Source: Rhodobacter sp.
GTDB taxonomy: Bacteria; Pseudomonadota; Alphaproteobacteria; Rhodobacterales; Rhodobacteraceae
Direction of reading: 5' to 3'
Length of the DNA: 7,150 nt
Assembly: GCA_003536295.1 (NCBI GenBank)
Contig: DPZQ01000002.1
Span: 1-7,150, forward strand
This document shows, piece after piece, positions 1 to 5,645 of this stretch (positions are counted from its first letter, which is position 1; every line of letters starts with the position of its first letter). The notes below the pieces were generated by a model, which made no database searches, was not told where the DNA came from, and saw only the letters and a program-made list of their open reading frames with translations. A program made the position numbers and the translations under genes.

Positions 1-392
1 AGATCCATTGCGCCGCCCATGCCTTTGACGAGTTTGCCCGGGATCATCCAGTTCGCAAGGTCGCCCTTTTCGTCAACTTCCATCGCGCCAAGGATCGCGG
101 CTGCGATTTTGCCGCCACGGATCATGCCAAAGGATTGGGCGCTGTCAAAATAGGCGGTTTGCGGCAATTCGGTTATGGTTTGTTTACCTGCATTGATCAG
201 GTCAGGGTCTTCTTGGCCCGAGATGGGGAATGGCCCCATGCCTAACATGCCATTTTCAGACTGCAACGTAACCTCAATCCCTTTGGGGATATAGTTGGAG
301 ACCAATGTGGGAATGCCGATTCCCAAATTTACATACCAACCGTCTTGCAGTTCAAGTGCGGCACGTGCCGCCATTTGATTGCGATCCCACAT
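1..392 (-). CDS. scoB: 3-oxoacid CoA-transferase subunit B, C-terminal part cut by window edge
   Basis: This is the beta subunit of a succinyl-CoA:3-oxoacid CoA-transferase, which moves CoA from succinyl-CoA to acetoacetate (or a related 3-oxoacid) in the cytoplasm. About 130 residues are visible, roughly 60% of the usual length. The family signature LQSENGMLG lies at residues 43-51, with the catalytic glutamate that forms the CoA thioester at E46. The glycine-rich NLGIGIPTLV (22-31), EDPDLINAGKQT, YFDSAQSF and GDLANWMIPGK are all typical of ScoB. The ATG at 392 is preceded by GGGAGG (399-404, minus strand), six bases away and inside the end of scoA. One base separates it from the scoA stop, so the two are probably translationally coupled. 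Specificity for acetoacetate rather than 3-oxoadipate (PcaJ) is inferred from overall resemblance to ScoB. Confidence 0.95.
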   Translation of the reverse strand, partial: MWDRNQMAARAALELQDGWYVNLGIGIPTLVSNYIPKGIEVTLQSENGMLGMGPFPISGQEDPDLINAGKQTITELPQTAYFDSAQSFGMIRGGKIAAAILGAMEVDEKGDLANWMIPGKLVKGMGGAMD

Positions 393-393
393 T

Positions 394-1089
394 CTAGGCC
401 TCCCGCACAGTGCGTTGTTCGATACGTTTTTCATGCTGACCTTGCACGATACGGTGCACATAGATGCCCGCTAGGTGAACATGGTCAGGATCAAGACTGC
501 CGGTCGGCACGATTTCTTCTACCTCGGCCACGCAGATTTTGCCACACATCGCGGCAGGTGGGTTAAAGTTACGGGCCGTTTTGCGAAAAATCAAATTGCC
601 CGTCTCATCGGCTTTCCAAGCTTTCACTATAGACAGATCTGCGAAAAGACCTTGCTCAAGAATATAGGTCTCGCCGTTAAAGTCTTTATGCTCCTTGCCC
701 TCAGCTATCACGGTGCCAACACCTGTTTTGGTGTAAAAACCAGGAATGCCAGAACCTGCCGCGCGCATTCTTTCAGCCAAGGTGCCTTGGGGGTTGAACT
801 CAAGTTCAAGCTCACCCGACAGATATTGGCGCATAAATTCGGCATTTTCACCGACATACGATGAGATCATCTTCTTGACCTGTTTGCTTTGGAGCAAAAT
901 TCCAATACCAAAATCATCAACGCCAGCATTGTTTGAGGCAAACGTCAGATTTTTAGTGCCCGCCTCTTTGATGGCATATAACAAAAGCTCTGGGATCCCG
1001 CAAAGGCCAAAGCCGCCGGCTGCAATCAACATACCTTCTTTTAAAAGCCCGTCCAAAGCAGCCGCAGCTGTTGGGTAGATTTTTTTCAT
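394..1089 (-). CDS. scoA: 3-oxoacid CoA-transferase subunit A
   Basis: This is the alpha subunit, partner of the scoB product, and together they form the active CoA-transferase used in ketone-body, polyhydroxybutyrate or branched-chain catabolism. The 231-residue length fits the family. The CoA-transferase signature AAGGFGLCGIPE is at residues 23-34. SNNAGVDDFGIG, SSYVGENAEF, LELEFNPQGTLAERM, FYTKTGVGT, ADLSIVKAWK and KTARNFNP follow in the order expected of ScoA. I chose the ATG at 1089 because GAGGAGAG (1095-1102, minus strand) sits five bases upstream and the protein then begins MKKIYPTAAAALDG like its relatives. The reading frame stays open to a GTG at 1197, but that extension overlaps the candidate promoter and has no family match. 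The stop TAG is one base from the scoB ATG, so the pair forms an operon. Confidence 0.96.
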   Translation of the reverse strand: MKKIYPTAAAALDGLLKEGMLIAAGGFGLCGIPELLLYAIKEAGTKNLTFASNNAGVDDFGIGILLQSKQVKKMISSYVGENAEFMRQYLSGELELEFNPQGTLAERMRAAGSGIPGFYTKTGVGTVIAEGKEHKDFNGETYILEQGLFADLSIVKAWKADETGNLIFRKTARNFNPPAAMCGKICVAEVEEIVPTGSLDPDHVHLAGIYVHRIVQGQHEKRIEQRTVREA

Positions 1090-1165
1090 TATCACTCTCC
1101 TCATATAGCTTGGCGCATTGGCTTTACACCGTGGCATGGCGGCGCTCTTTGTTCTGCATACTTGT

Positions 1166-1193
1166 TTTATAGTGGAGGGGCGCTTGGGTGCAA
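1166..1193 (-). promoter_or_regulatory. Candidate sigma70 promoter of scoAB
   Basis: On the minus strand TTGCAC (1188-1193) and TATAAA (1166-1171) are separated by 16 bases, close to the -35 and -10 consensus. Transcription would begin near 1159, giving a leader of about 70 bases before the scoA ATG. This is pattern matching only. Confidence 0.45.
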
Positions 1194-1221
1194 CCACATT
1201 TCCTGCATGTGTTATGTTGTT

Positions 1222-1241
1222 AAAAGGGTAGGCGCCCTTTT
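1222..1241. terminator. Hairpin AAAAGGG/CCCTTTT, possible bidirectional terminator
   Basis: AAAAGGG (1222-1228) and CCCTTTT (1235-1241) form a perfect 7-bp stem with a six-base loop. Both strands end in four Ts, so it could act weakly in either direction. It lies between two divergent genes, where a terminator has no obvious target, so it may be a relic or an insulator. Confidence 0.3.
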
Positions 1242-1444
1242 CTCCCCAGGCGTTTCCTTTAATAAAACTTTAATAATGTGCTCTTTAGCTGCGATGTTTT
1301 TGGGCCCTTTATTCGCATTCAAGGCGCGCGATAATTGTTTTTAAATGGGGTTGTAACTTGCATTATGCGGCGAAGTTGTTAGTCAGGGGGACAAGCTTGC
1401 GATCGGAAACTGTCTTGTCACAGCCAAAGCTAAAAGTGGGTTTG

Positions 1445-2701
1445 ATGTTGCGCCTTTATCTGGTGCTGAGTTGGGCCATTTGGCCTTTAGCCTTGTGGCA
1501 CCTGGGTAAACGGCTTGCCCGCGGCAAAGAAAACCAACGCAGTTTTAAAGAAAAACGTGCCATCATCACAACCAAGCGTCCAGACGGGCCTCTCATCTGG
1601 TTGCATGCCGTTGGTCTGGGTGAGGTTTTAGCCCTGCGCGCTTTAATTTTTGCGCTGGCCCATGCGCGACCTAGGGCACATTTTCTAGTAACTTCATCCG
1701 CACAATCAAGTGCTGCGGTCTTTGTCAATAATTGCCCACCAAACTGTCTACATCAGTTTTTACCACTAGACCTAGGGCCTTTTCCAGAACGCTTTCTTGC
1801 CCATTGGCGTCCCGATTTAGCAATTATGGCTGAGCAAGAAGTCTGGCCGCGGTTTCAGGTTGAGATTGCGCGTCAAAACATTCCATTAGCCTGGGTTAAT
1901 GCCCGCATCAGTCCAAAAAGTGCGCGGGTGAAGGGGAGATTTCGACGTTTTTTTCTTAATATTTATAGATATTTTGATTATATTTCGGTGCAAAATAAGC
2001 ACACGGCCAGTGTTCTCAAGGATTTAGGCCTGCGCGACGGGGTTGGGCTTGCCCCCTCATTCAAATTAGCTGCGCCACCGCTTCATTATGACACAGGCTT
2101 GGCTACTCAATTTGGTGCGCTTTTAAGCGGGCGCGCTGTCATATGCGCCGCTTCGACCCACGCCGAGGATGAACAGATTATCCTACCTGCTCTTAAAAAA
2201 CTGTTAAAAACCAACTCGGAAACCCTGGTTGTCGTGACGCCGCGTGATGCGGCGCGCGGGGGGGCGGTAGCGCAAATGGCGCAAAGTTTGGGTCTTATTT
2301 GTGCGCAGCGCAGTTTGGGTGGCAAAATCACACCCCAAACCCAAATCTATATAGCCGACACTTACGGAGAGCTGGGACTTTGGTATCACCTCAGCGCGCG
2401 CGTCATTATGGGGGGTAGTTTTTGCGCCGTGCAGGGCCATAACCCTTATGAGGCGTTGGCTGCAGGTAAGGCCGTTTTGCACGGTCCCTTTGTCGAGAAT
2501 TTTCAAGATGATTATACCATATTAGATCAGGTGGGGGCCGCACAAATGGTGACCACTGGGGATGAGTTGCTTTTTCAGCTACAAAACGCTCCCTTTGATA
2601 AGATGGCAGACGTGGGCACCAAGCTTTTGGCCCAGCACAGCGAAAGTTTTACCCAACTTGCACAAGATTTGCTGGCGCTGAACCCAAAACGGCTGGGTTG
2701 A
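1445..2701 (+). CDS. waaA: 3-deoxy-D-manno-octulosonic acid (Kdo) transferase, GT30 family
   Basis: WaaA transfers Kdo from CMP-Kdo to the lipid A precursor on the cytoplasmic face of the inner membrane, the first step of LPS core assembly. The 418 residues match the usual length of about 420. An N-terminal hydrophobic anchor (residues 1-20) is followed by the basic GKRLARGKE. The HAVGLGE motif carries the likely catalytic base E60, and AEQEVWP (129-135) with VNARIS (151-156) follows. The C-terminal half has the nucleotide-sugar site: STHAEDE (237-243), TPRD, DTYGELG (305-311) and GGSF...GHNPYEALAAGK (323-342). I chose the ATG at 1445 because the anchor then starts as in relatives; a TTG at 1358 would add 29 unmatched residues. 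The ribosome binding site is weak for either start. The expected downstream partner lpxK is absent, with only a possible relic after the stop. Confidence 0.93.
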   Translation: MLRLYLVLSWAIWPLALWHLGKRLARGKENQRSFKEKRAIITTKRPDGPLIWLHAVGLGEVLALRALIFALAHARPRAHFLVTSSAQSSAAVFVNNCPPNCLHQFLPLDLGPFPERFLAHWRPDLAIMAEQEVWPRFQVEIARQNIPLAWVNARISPKSARVKGRFRRFFLNIYRYFDYISVQNKHTASVLKDLGLRDGVGLAPSFKLAAPPLHYDTGLATQFGALLSGRAVICAASTHAEDEQIILPALKKLLKTNSETLVVVTPRDAARGGAVAQMAQSLGLICAQRSLGGKITPQTQIYIADTYGELGLWYHLSARVIMGGSFCAVQGHNPYEALAAGKAVLHGPFVENFQDDYTILDQVGAAQMVTTGDELLFQLQNAPFDKMADVGTKLLAQHSESFTQLAQDLLALNPKRLG

Positions 2702-2702
2702 G

Positions 2703-2764
2703 ATGATTGCACCCGGATTTACCTGCGTCCCCGTTCTGTGACTTGCCTTTTGGGCGCGCCTGTC
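2703..2764 (+). pseudogene. Possible stump of lpxK (tetraacyldisaccharide 4'-kinase) N-terminus
   Basis: One base after the waaA stop an ATG opens the reading MIAPGFTCVPVL, then a TGA, then LAFWARLS and a TAG. From memory, Rhodobacterales LpxK proteins start M-x-A-P-x-F, have a proline at about 10 and a W-x-A-R-L block at about 16-20, and lpxK commonly follows waaA. The spacing of M1, A3, P4, F6, P10, W17, A18, R19 and L20 here is suggestive. Only about 20 residues are involved, the similarity may be chance, and nothing recognisable follows. Confidence 0.25.
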
Positions 2765-2820
2765 ATAGATGAGGTCGATGCGTAATTGTCGTTCTTTTTC
2801 CAATACCCATTAGGACTGAT

Positions 2821-3438
2821 ATGAACCATAGCGCCGAAATAGAAGCCAGCCCCATTGTCCAGTTTCGCGTCGCAACGCAGCGGGTGGCTAAATTTGTGTC
2901 GGGTACGCTTACTTTTTCGGATCTGCCCCTTTTGCAAGTGTTGCCACAAAATGTCACGAATTTACCTGGTCTTACGGGCATAAATCTGACTAAAACCGCG
3001 ATCAAAGACCTTTCTGCTTTGCGAAATGCGCCTGCTTTGCAACGCATAAGCCTTAGCGGTTCAACGGTCACGGATATCGAAGCGCTTTCAAGTATCAAGT
3101 CTCTGGTTTGGTTGGATTTAAGCCACACTCGAGTGCAAGATATATCAGCCCTTTCAGGGCTTTTGATGTTGGAAGAACTCAATCTGTCCTTTACCGATAT
3201 CACCCATGTTTCAAATTTACGTCGTTTGACCAAATTGACCGAATTATCTCTTATGGGCACAGGTGTTACGGATCTGTCTGGGTTAAGTGACTGTGCGCGG
3301 CTGAGCATGCTTGATCTGGCCTATTCGCATGTTCAGGATTTAGGTCCGATTAAGTGCCTTTCTCGTCTACAATGGGTCAATTGCCGCGGGCTAAGTGTTG
3401 AAATTAGTATACGCAACCGGCGTGTTTTTCGTAGTTAA
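2821..3438 (+). CDS. Small leucine-rich-repeat protein, 205 residues
   Basis: A protein built almost wholly of leucine-rich repeats of the 22-residue SDS22/internalin-like class, which usually serve as protein-binding scaffolds. The leading leucines fall at residues 51, 73, 95, 117, 139, 161 and 183, exactly 22 apart, with units such as LVWLDLSHTRVQDISALSG. The usual asparagine-ladder position is Thr or Ser in every full repeat (T59, S81, T103, T125, T147, S169). Residues 1-50 form a cap with a weak degenerate repeat. No signal peptide, membrane segment, LPXTG anchor or enzymatic domain is visible, so it is probably cytoplasmic. The ATG has a weak TAGGA (2811-2815) five bases upstream. It sits alone between waaA and a dead esterase, 119 bases after waaA, so its partner and role are unknown. 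A 181-codon minus-strand frame overlaps it but is a shadow. Confidence 0.85.
   Translation: MNHSAEIEASPIVQFRVATQRVAKFVSGTLTFSDLPLLQVLPQNVTNLPGLTGINLTKTAIKDLSALRNAPALQRISLSGSTVTDIEALSSIKSLVWLDLSHTRVQDISALSGLLMLEELNLSFTDITHVSNLRRLTKLTELSLMGTGVTDLSGLSDCARLSMLDLAYSHVQDLGPIKCLSRLQWVNCRGLSVEISIRNRRVFRS
2971..3366 (+). repeat. Six tandem 22-residue (66-base) LRR units
   Basis: Six complete units, L-x2-L-x-L-x2-(T/S)-x-(I/V)-x-D-(I/L/V)-x2-L, cover residues 51-182 without any insertion or deletion; a seventh, partial unit runs to about residue 190. The fourth unit has H where the others have the conserved D. The units have diverged at the nucleotide level, so this is an old array and not a recent expansion. 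Confidence 0.85.
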
Positions 3439-3471
3439 CTTAACGACCATCCTCTTGTGGTCGAGAGTTAA
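3435..3471. other. Imperfect inverted repeat overlapping the LRR gene stop
   Basis: CGACCA (3444-3449) and TGGTCG (3458-3463) form a 6-bp stem with an eight-base loop, flanked by TTAAC (3435-3439) and GTTAA (3467-3471), which can extend the pairing around a bulge. No T-run follows on either strand, so it is a weak or unusual terminator at best. Confidence 0.3.
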
Positions 3472-3598
3472 TCCACTGGTTGAGAACTTCCCTAAATAAT
3501 CTTAATTGTTATCCCCCAAATTTTCGTCCATCCTTAGCAGTTTTCTAAAGTGATTTTTATAAAAATATTTTGGTTTTTCACTCCGAGGGTTGAGCTCT
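3472..3598. other. AT-rich spacer before the esterase relic
   Basis: No gene is seen. The stretch is AT-rich and holds a perfect palindrome TTTTTATAAAAA at 3554-3565. It may carry the promoter of the downstream FAH/GntR genes, since no better site is seen nearer to 4005. I looked for the missing N-terminal GDS block of the esterase here in the plus-strand frames and did not find it. Confidence 0.35.
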
Positions 3599-3979
3599 AT
3601 GAACCTAAAACTTGGTCCCAATGATCTTAAAAGCCGCTGTAGCATGACGGCTCAAGATATTGCTCAATCATGTGAAAAGCTGATTCAGAAAGTGCTCAAA
3701 GTCGCCAAATATGACAATGGGCATGCCCCGTAAATATTGCCGCTCTGCCCGAAACCTATGAAAGGGTAAGGCATCTTGGCGTAAATTTTTTTTGGTATTG
3801 TTGAAAAATCCTATGCATTAAACGCCCATTATAAAGCCGTCGCCGCGCGTGCCGGTGTTTGATTTTTTGATGCGGGGTTGGTTATTTCTGTGTCAGATAT
3901 TGACGGCATCCATTATAGCGCCGAAAGTCATGCAATATTAGGGCTGGCGCTCGCCTACTTTATTAAGCGTCAGCTTTGA
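3599..3979 (+). pseudogene. Decayed SGNH/GDSL-family hydrolase (arylesterase-like), N-terminus missing
   Basis: The remains of an SGNH esterase can be read across three frames. The first segment (3599-3730) gives LGPNDLKSRCSMTAQDIAQ, matching block III (GxND), and ends at a TAA. A second segment in another frame (3733 to about 3792) gives ALPETYERVRHLGVNFF, so the bases coding the strand between them appear to be lost. An eighth T in the run 3786-3793 breaks that frame, and the third segment gives GIVEKSYALNAHYKAVAARAGV, then a TGA at 3860-3862, then FFDAG and SDIDGIHYSAESHAILG. The latter is block V with the catalytic Asp (D-G-I-H) and His, and it ends at TGA 3977-3979. The N-terminal GDS block with the serine nucleophile is absent. 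A GAGGG lies upstream of the ATG at 3599, so a 44-residue fragment could still be translated. The FAH gene starts 25 bases later, so this was probably the first gene of that operon. Confidence 0.85.
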
Positions 3980-4004
3980 CCAAAATGAAAAAATAGGATA
4001 ACAG

Positions 4005-4850
4005 ATGAAATTATTACGGTATGGCCCCTTGGGCGCTGAAAAACCTGCAGCCCTACACTTAGACGGTAGCTTGCGCGACCTGTCGGCCCATATTGGCGAT
4101 ATTGACGCGGCGGCGATTTCGCCTGCGGGACTTGTGGGACTTCAAAAAATTGATCTAGATCAGTGCCCCATCGTTGCTCCGGAAGCACGTTTGGGGACCT
4201 GTGTGGCAGGAACGGGGAAATTCGTCTGTGTGGGGCTGAACTATTCTGATCACGCAGCCGAGGCGGGCATGGGTGTACCAGCTGAGCCGATCTTGTTTAT
4301 GAAGGCCAACTCAGCGATTTGCGGGCCCAATGACCCAATCTTAATTCCGCGGGGTGCGACCAAAACCGACTGGGAAGTGGAACTTGCGATCATCATCGGC
4401 AAAAAGGCCAAATATGTCACCCGCGAGACTGCGCTTGAATATGTGGCGGGCTATGCGGTGGCCAATGATGTCTCAGAGCGTGGCTTTCAAATTGAGGGCA
4501 CAGGCCAATGGACGAAAGGTAAATCCCATGACAATTTCGGCCAATTGGGCCCTTGGTTGGTAACGAAAGATGAAGTGCCTAATCCGCATGATTTGAAGAT
4601 GTGGCTCAGCGTGAATGGTGTGATGCGTCAAAACGGCTCGACCCGCACGATGATTTTCGGGGTCGAATATCTGGTCAGCTATATCAGCCAGTATATGACT
4701 TTACATCCCGGAGATGTGATTTCAACGGGTACTCCGCCCGGTGTGGGAATGGGACAAAAACCCCCCAGCTATCTGAAGGTTGGCGATGTGGTTGAGTTGA
4801 GTATACAAGGTTTGGGTCAGCAACGCCAAGACGTGGTGCAAGACGCCTAA
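4005..4850 (+). CDS. Fumarylacetoacetate hydrolase (FAH) family protein
   Basis: A soluble metal-dependent hydrolase, lyase or isomerase acting on a beta-dicarbonyl compound or oxo acid, usually late in the breakdown of aromatic or sugar acids. An N-terminal domain (1-70) precedes the FAH catalytic domain. Seen in order are CVGLNYSDHAAEAG (75-88) with H83, PILFMKANSAICGPND (95-110), and DWEVELAIIIG (122-132) with metal ligands E124 and E126. GYAVANDVSERGFQ (149-162) carries ligand D155, then come KGKSHDNFGQLGPW (171-184) and VISTGTPPGVGMG (238-250). Length 281 and these motifs fit the subfamily often annotated 2,4-diketo-3-deoxy-L-fuconate hydrolase or ureidoglycolate lyase, with 2-hydroxyhepta-2,4-diene-1,7-dioate isomerase as another option. 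The substrate cannot be fixed from sequence. TAGGATA precedes the ATG. It lies 25 bases after the dead esterase and 26 before the regulator. Confidence 0.92.
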   Translation: MKLLRYGPLGAEKPAALHLDGSLRDLSAHIGDIDAAAISPAGLVGLQKIDLDQCPIVAPEARLGTCVAGTGKFVCVGLNYSDHAAEAGMGVPAEPILFMKANSAICGPNDPILIPRGATKTDWEVELAIIIGKKAKYVTRETALEYVAGYAVANDVSERGFQIEGTGQWTKGKSHDNFGQLGPWLVTKDEVPNPHDLKMWLSVNGVMRQNGSTRTMIFGVEYLVSYISQYMTLHPGDVISTGTPPGVGMGQKPPSYLKVGDVVELSIQGLGQQRQDVVQDA

Positions 4851-4876
4851 AACGCCCTTATCTCCAAAGGACCGCC

Positions 4877-5536
4877 ATGCCCGAAAGCGCGCGCAAAATA
4901 CCTATTCACGAACTTACCTATGAGCGGTTACGCGACATGGTTCTTTTTGGAGAGTTAGAGCCCGGCCAGCCCGTAACAATTCAGGGGCTTATCGTTGATT
5001 TGGGGGCCGGAATGACCCCAGTGCGTGAGGCCATTCGTAGGCTGTGCTCGCAAGGGGCGCTCGAATTGCAGGGCAACAGGAGGATTTGTGTACCCAAACT
5101 GACACTTGAGGCGTTGGATCAGCTGGCCTTTGCTCGCTTGAAAATTGAGCCGCAACTGGCGCTGATGGCCTGCACGCGCCTTAATGACACCAGCATGATC
5201 TCTCTGCAAGAGATTGACCAGCGTTTGGATCAAGCGATTGCTCTAGACGATGTGCAAGGCTATTTGATGCAGAATTATCAGTTTCATTTTACACTTTACC
5301 GTGCCGCGGCCGCCCCTATTCTGCTCGACATGGCACAGTCGCTTTGGCTTCGCTTTGGCCCCTCGCTGCGGGTGGTCTGTGGGCGTTATGGGCGCGGCGG
5401 CCTGCCAGACCGCCATCACGATGTGTTACGTGCAGCACGCGAGGGCGATCCCGCCGTCTTGGCCGAAGCGATCGGCGCAGATCTCTTACAAGGGATAGAT
5501 CAGGTACGTTTGGCGCTGGAAGAACCCAACGCTTAA
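4877..5536 (+). CDS. GntR-family transcriptional regulator with FCD domain
   Basis: A 219-residue DNA-binding regulator of the FadR subfamily. The N-terminal winged helix-turn-helix (about 8-75) is plain: YERLRDMVLFGELEPGQPVT, then MTPVREAIRRLCSQGALEL (46-64). The all-helical FCD ligand domain (about 80-210) shows FHFTLYRAA (136-144) and HHDVLRAAREGD (180-191). In FCD proteins a metal is commonly held by Asp, His, His and His. By alignment of spacing the positions here are N133, H137, H180 and D202, so two of the four are unusual; the ligand may differ or metal binding may be altered. AAAGGA (4866-4871) lies five bases before the ATG. It probably shares a transcript with the FAH gene and responds to a carboxylic acid from that pathway. 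The 13-bp inverted repeat nine bases beyond its stop is a candidate operator. Confidence 0.92.
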   Translation: MPESARKIPIHELTYERLRDMVLFGELEPGQPVTIQGLIVDLGAGMTPVREAIRRLCSQGALELQGNRRICVPKLTLEALDQLAFARLKIEPQLALMACTRLNDTSMISLQEIDQRLDQAIALDDVQGYLMQNYQFHFTLYRAAAAPILLDMAQSLWLRFGPSLRVVCGRYGRGGLPDRHHDVLRAAREGDPAVLAEAIGADLLQGIDQVRLALEEPNA

Positions 5537-5544
5537 AAGAGAAT

Positions 5545-5585
5545 AATATGATCAAATCTTGCCTTTTGGGTAATTTGATCATATT
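5545..5585. promoter_or_regulatory. Perfect 13-bp inverted repeat with twin TGATCA cores
   Basis: AATATGATCAAAT (5545-5557) and ATTTGATCATATT (5573-5585) are exact reverse complements with a 15-base loop. Five Ts (5584-5588) follow, so a rho-independent terminator for the gntR transcript is one reading, though the stem has only two GC pairs. The other reading is an operator: each arm is itself nearly palindromic around TGATCA (5549-5554 and 5576-5581), and the two centres are 27 bases apart. The repeat lies between a regulator gene and the aminotransferase start 60 bases downstream. I saw no further copy of the extended arm in the window. Confidence 0.6.
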
Positions 5586-5630
5586 TTTATCTAAGCGAAT
5601 CTGATCCCAATGTCTGACGCCTTGGGCGTT

Positions 5631-5637
5631 AAAGGAG
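5631..5637 (+). promoter_or_regulatory. Ribosome binding site that decides the aminotransferase start
   Basis: AAAGGAG lies eight bases before the ATG at 5646. The in-frame ATG at 5610 has no purine-rich site before it, and its extra 12 residues, which include this site, have no family counterpart. Confidence 0.75.
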
Positions 5638-5645
5638 TTATTGCA

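Larger units (their letters stand above)
1090..1444. other. Divergent intergenic region between scoA and waaA
   Basis: About 355 bases without a convincing gene. It holds the scoA ribosome binding site and promoter on the left and a short GC-rich hairpin at 1222-1241. An AT-rich stretch follows around 1255-1280, where AATAAAACTTTAATAATG could contain a -10 element for waaA, although no good -35 accompanies it. The waaA frame is open back to a TTG at 1358, but those 29 extra codons show no family resemblance. A 60-codon plus-strand frame at 1162-1344 starts at a TTG, lacks a ribosome binding site and resembles nothing I know. Confidence 0.5.

Noticed and set aside
475..1078. Two long plus-strand frames opposite scoA
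   Set aside because: They are antisense shadows of a well-matched gene, with no motifs of their own.
1090..1197. 36-codon N-terminal extension of scoA to a GTG at 1197
   Set aside because: It overlaps the candidate promoter, while the ATG at 1089 has an excellent GAGGAGAG and matches known ScoA starts.
1162..1344. 60-codon plus-strand frame with a short hydrophobic stretch
   Set aside because: It starts at a TTG without a ribosome binding site, overlaps the opposite promoter and resembles no family.
1358..1444. TTG-initiated extension of waaA by 29 residues
   Set aside because: The family begins with the membrane anchor, which starts at the ATG at 1445; the extra residues have no match.
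2681..2699. AACCCA/TGGGTT inverted repeat at the end of waaA as a terminator
   Set aside because: The stem is only 6 bp and no T-run follows on either strand.
2763..3308. 181-codon minus-strand frame over the LRR gene
   Set aside because: The plus strand has an exact 22-residue repeat pattern that explains the region; the minus frame shows no family features.
3440..3598. N-terminal half of the esterase in the spacer
   Set aside because: A short reading NDHPLVVES at about 3442-3468 recalls an SGNH segment, but stops follow and no GDS or GRTT-like block appears; too short to claim.
3786..3793. T8 run as a programmed frameshift site in the esterase
   Set aside because: The same gene also lacks its N-terminus, has a second frame break near 3731 and an in-frame TGA, so decay is the simpler explanation.
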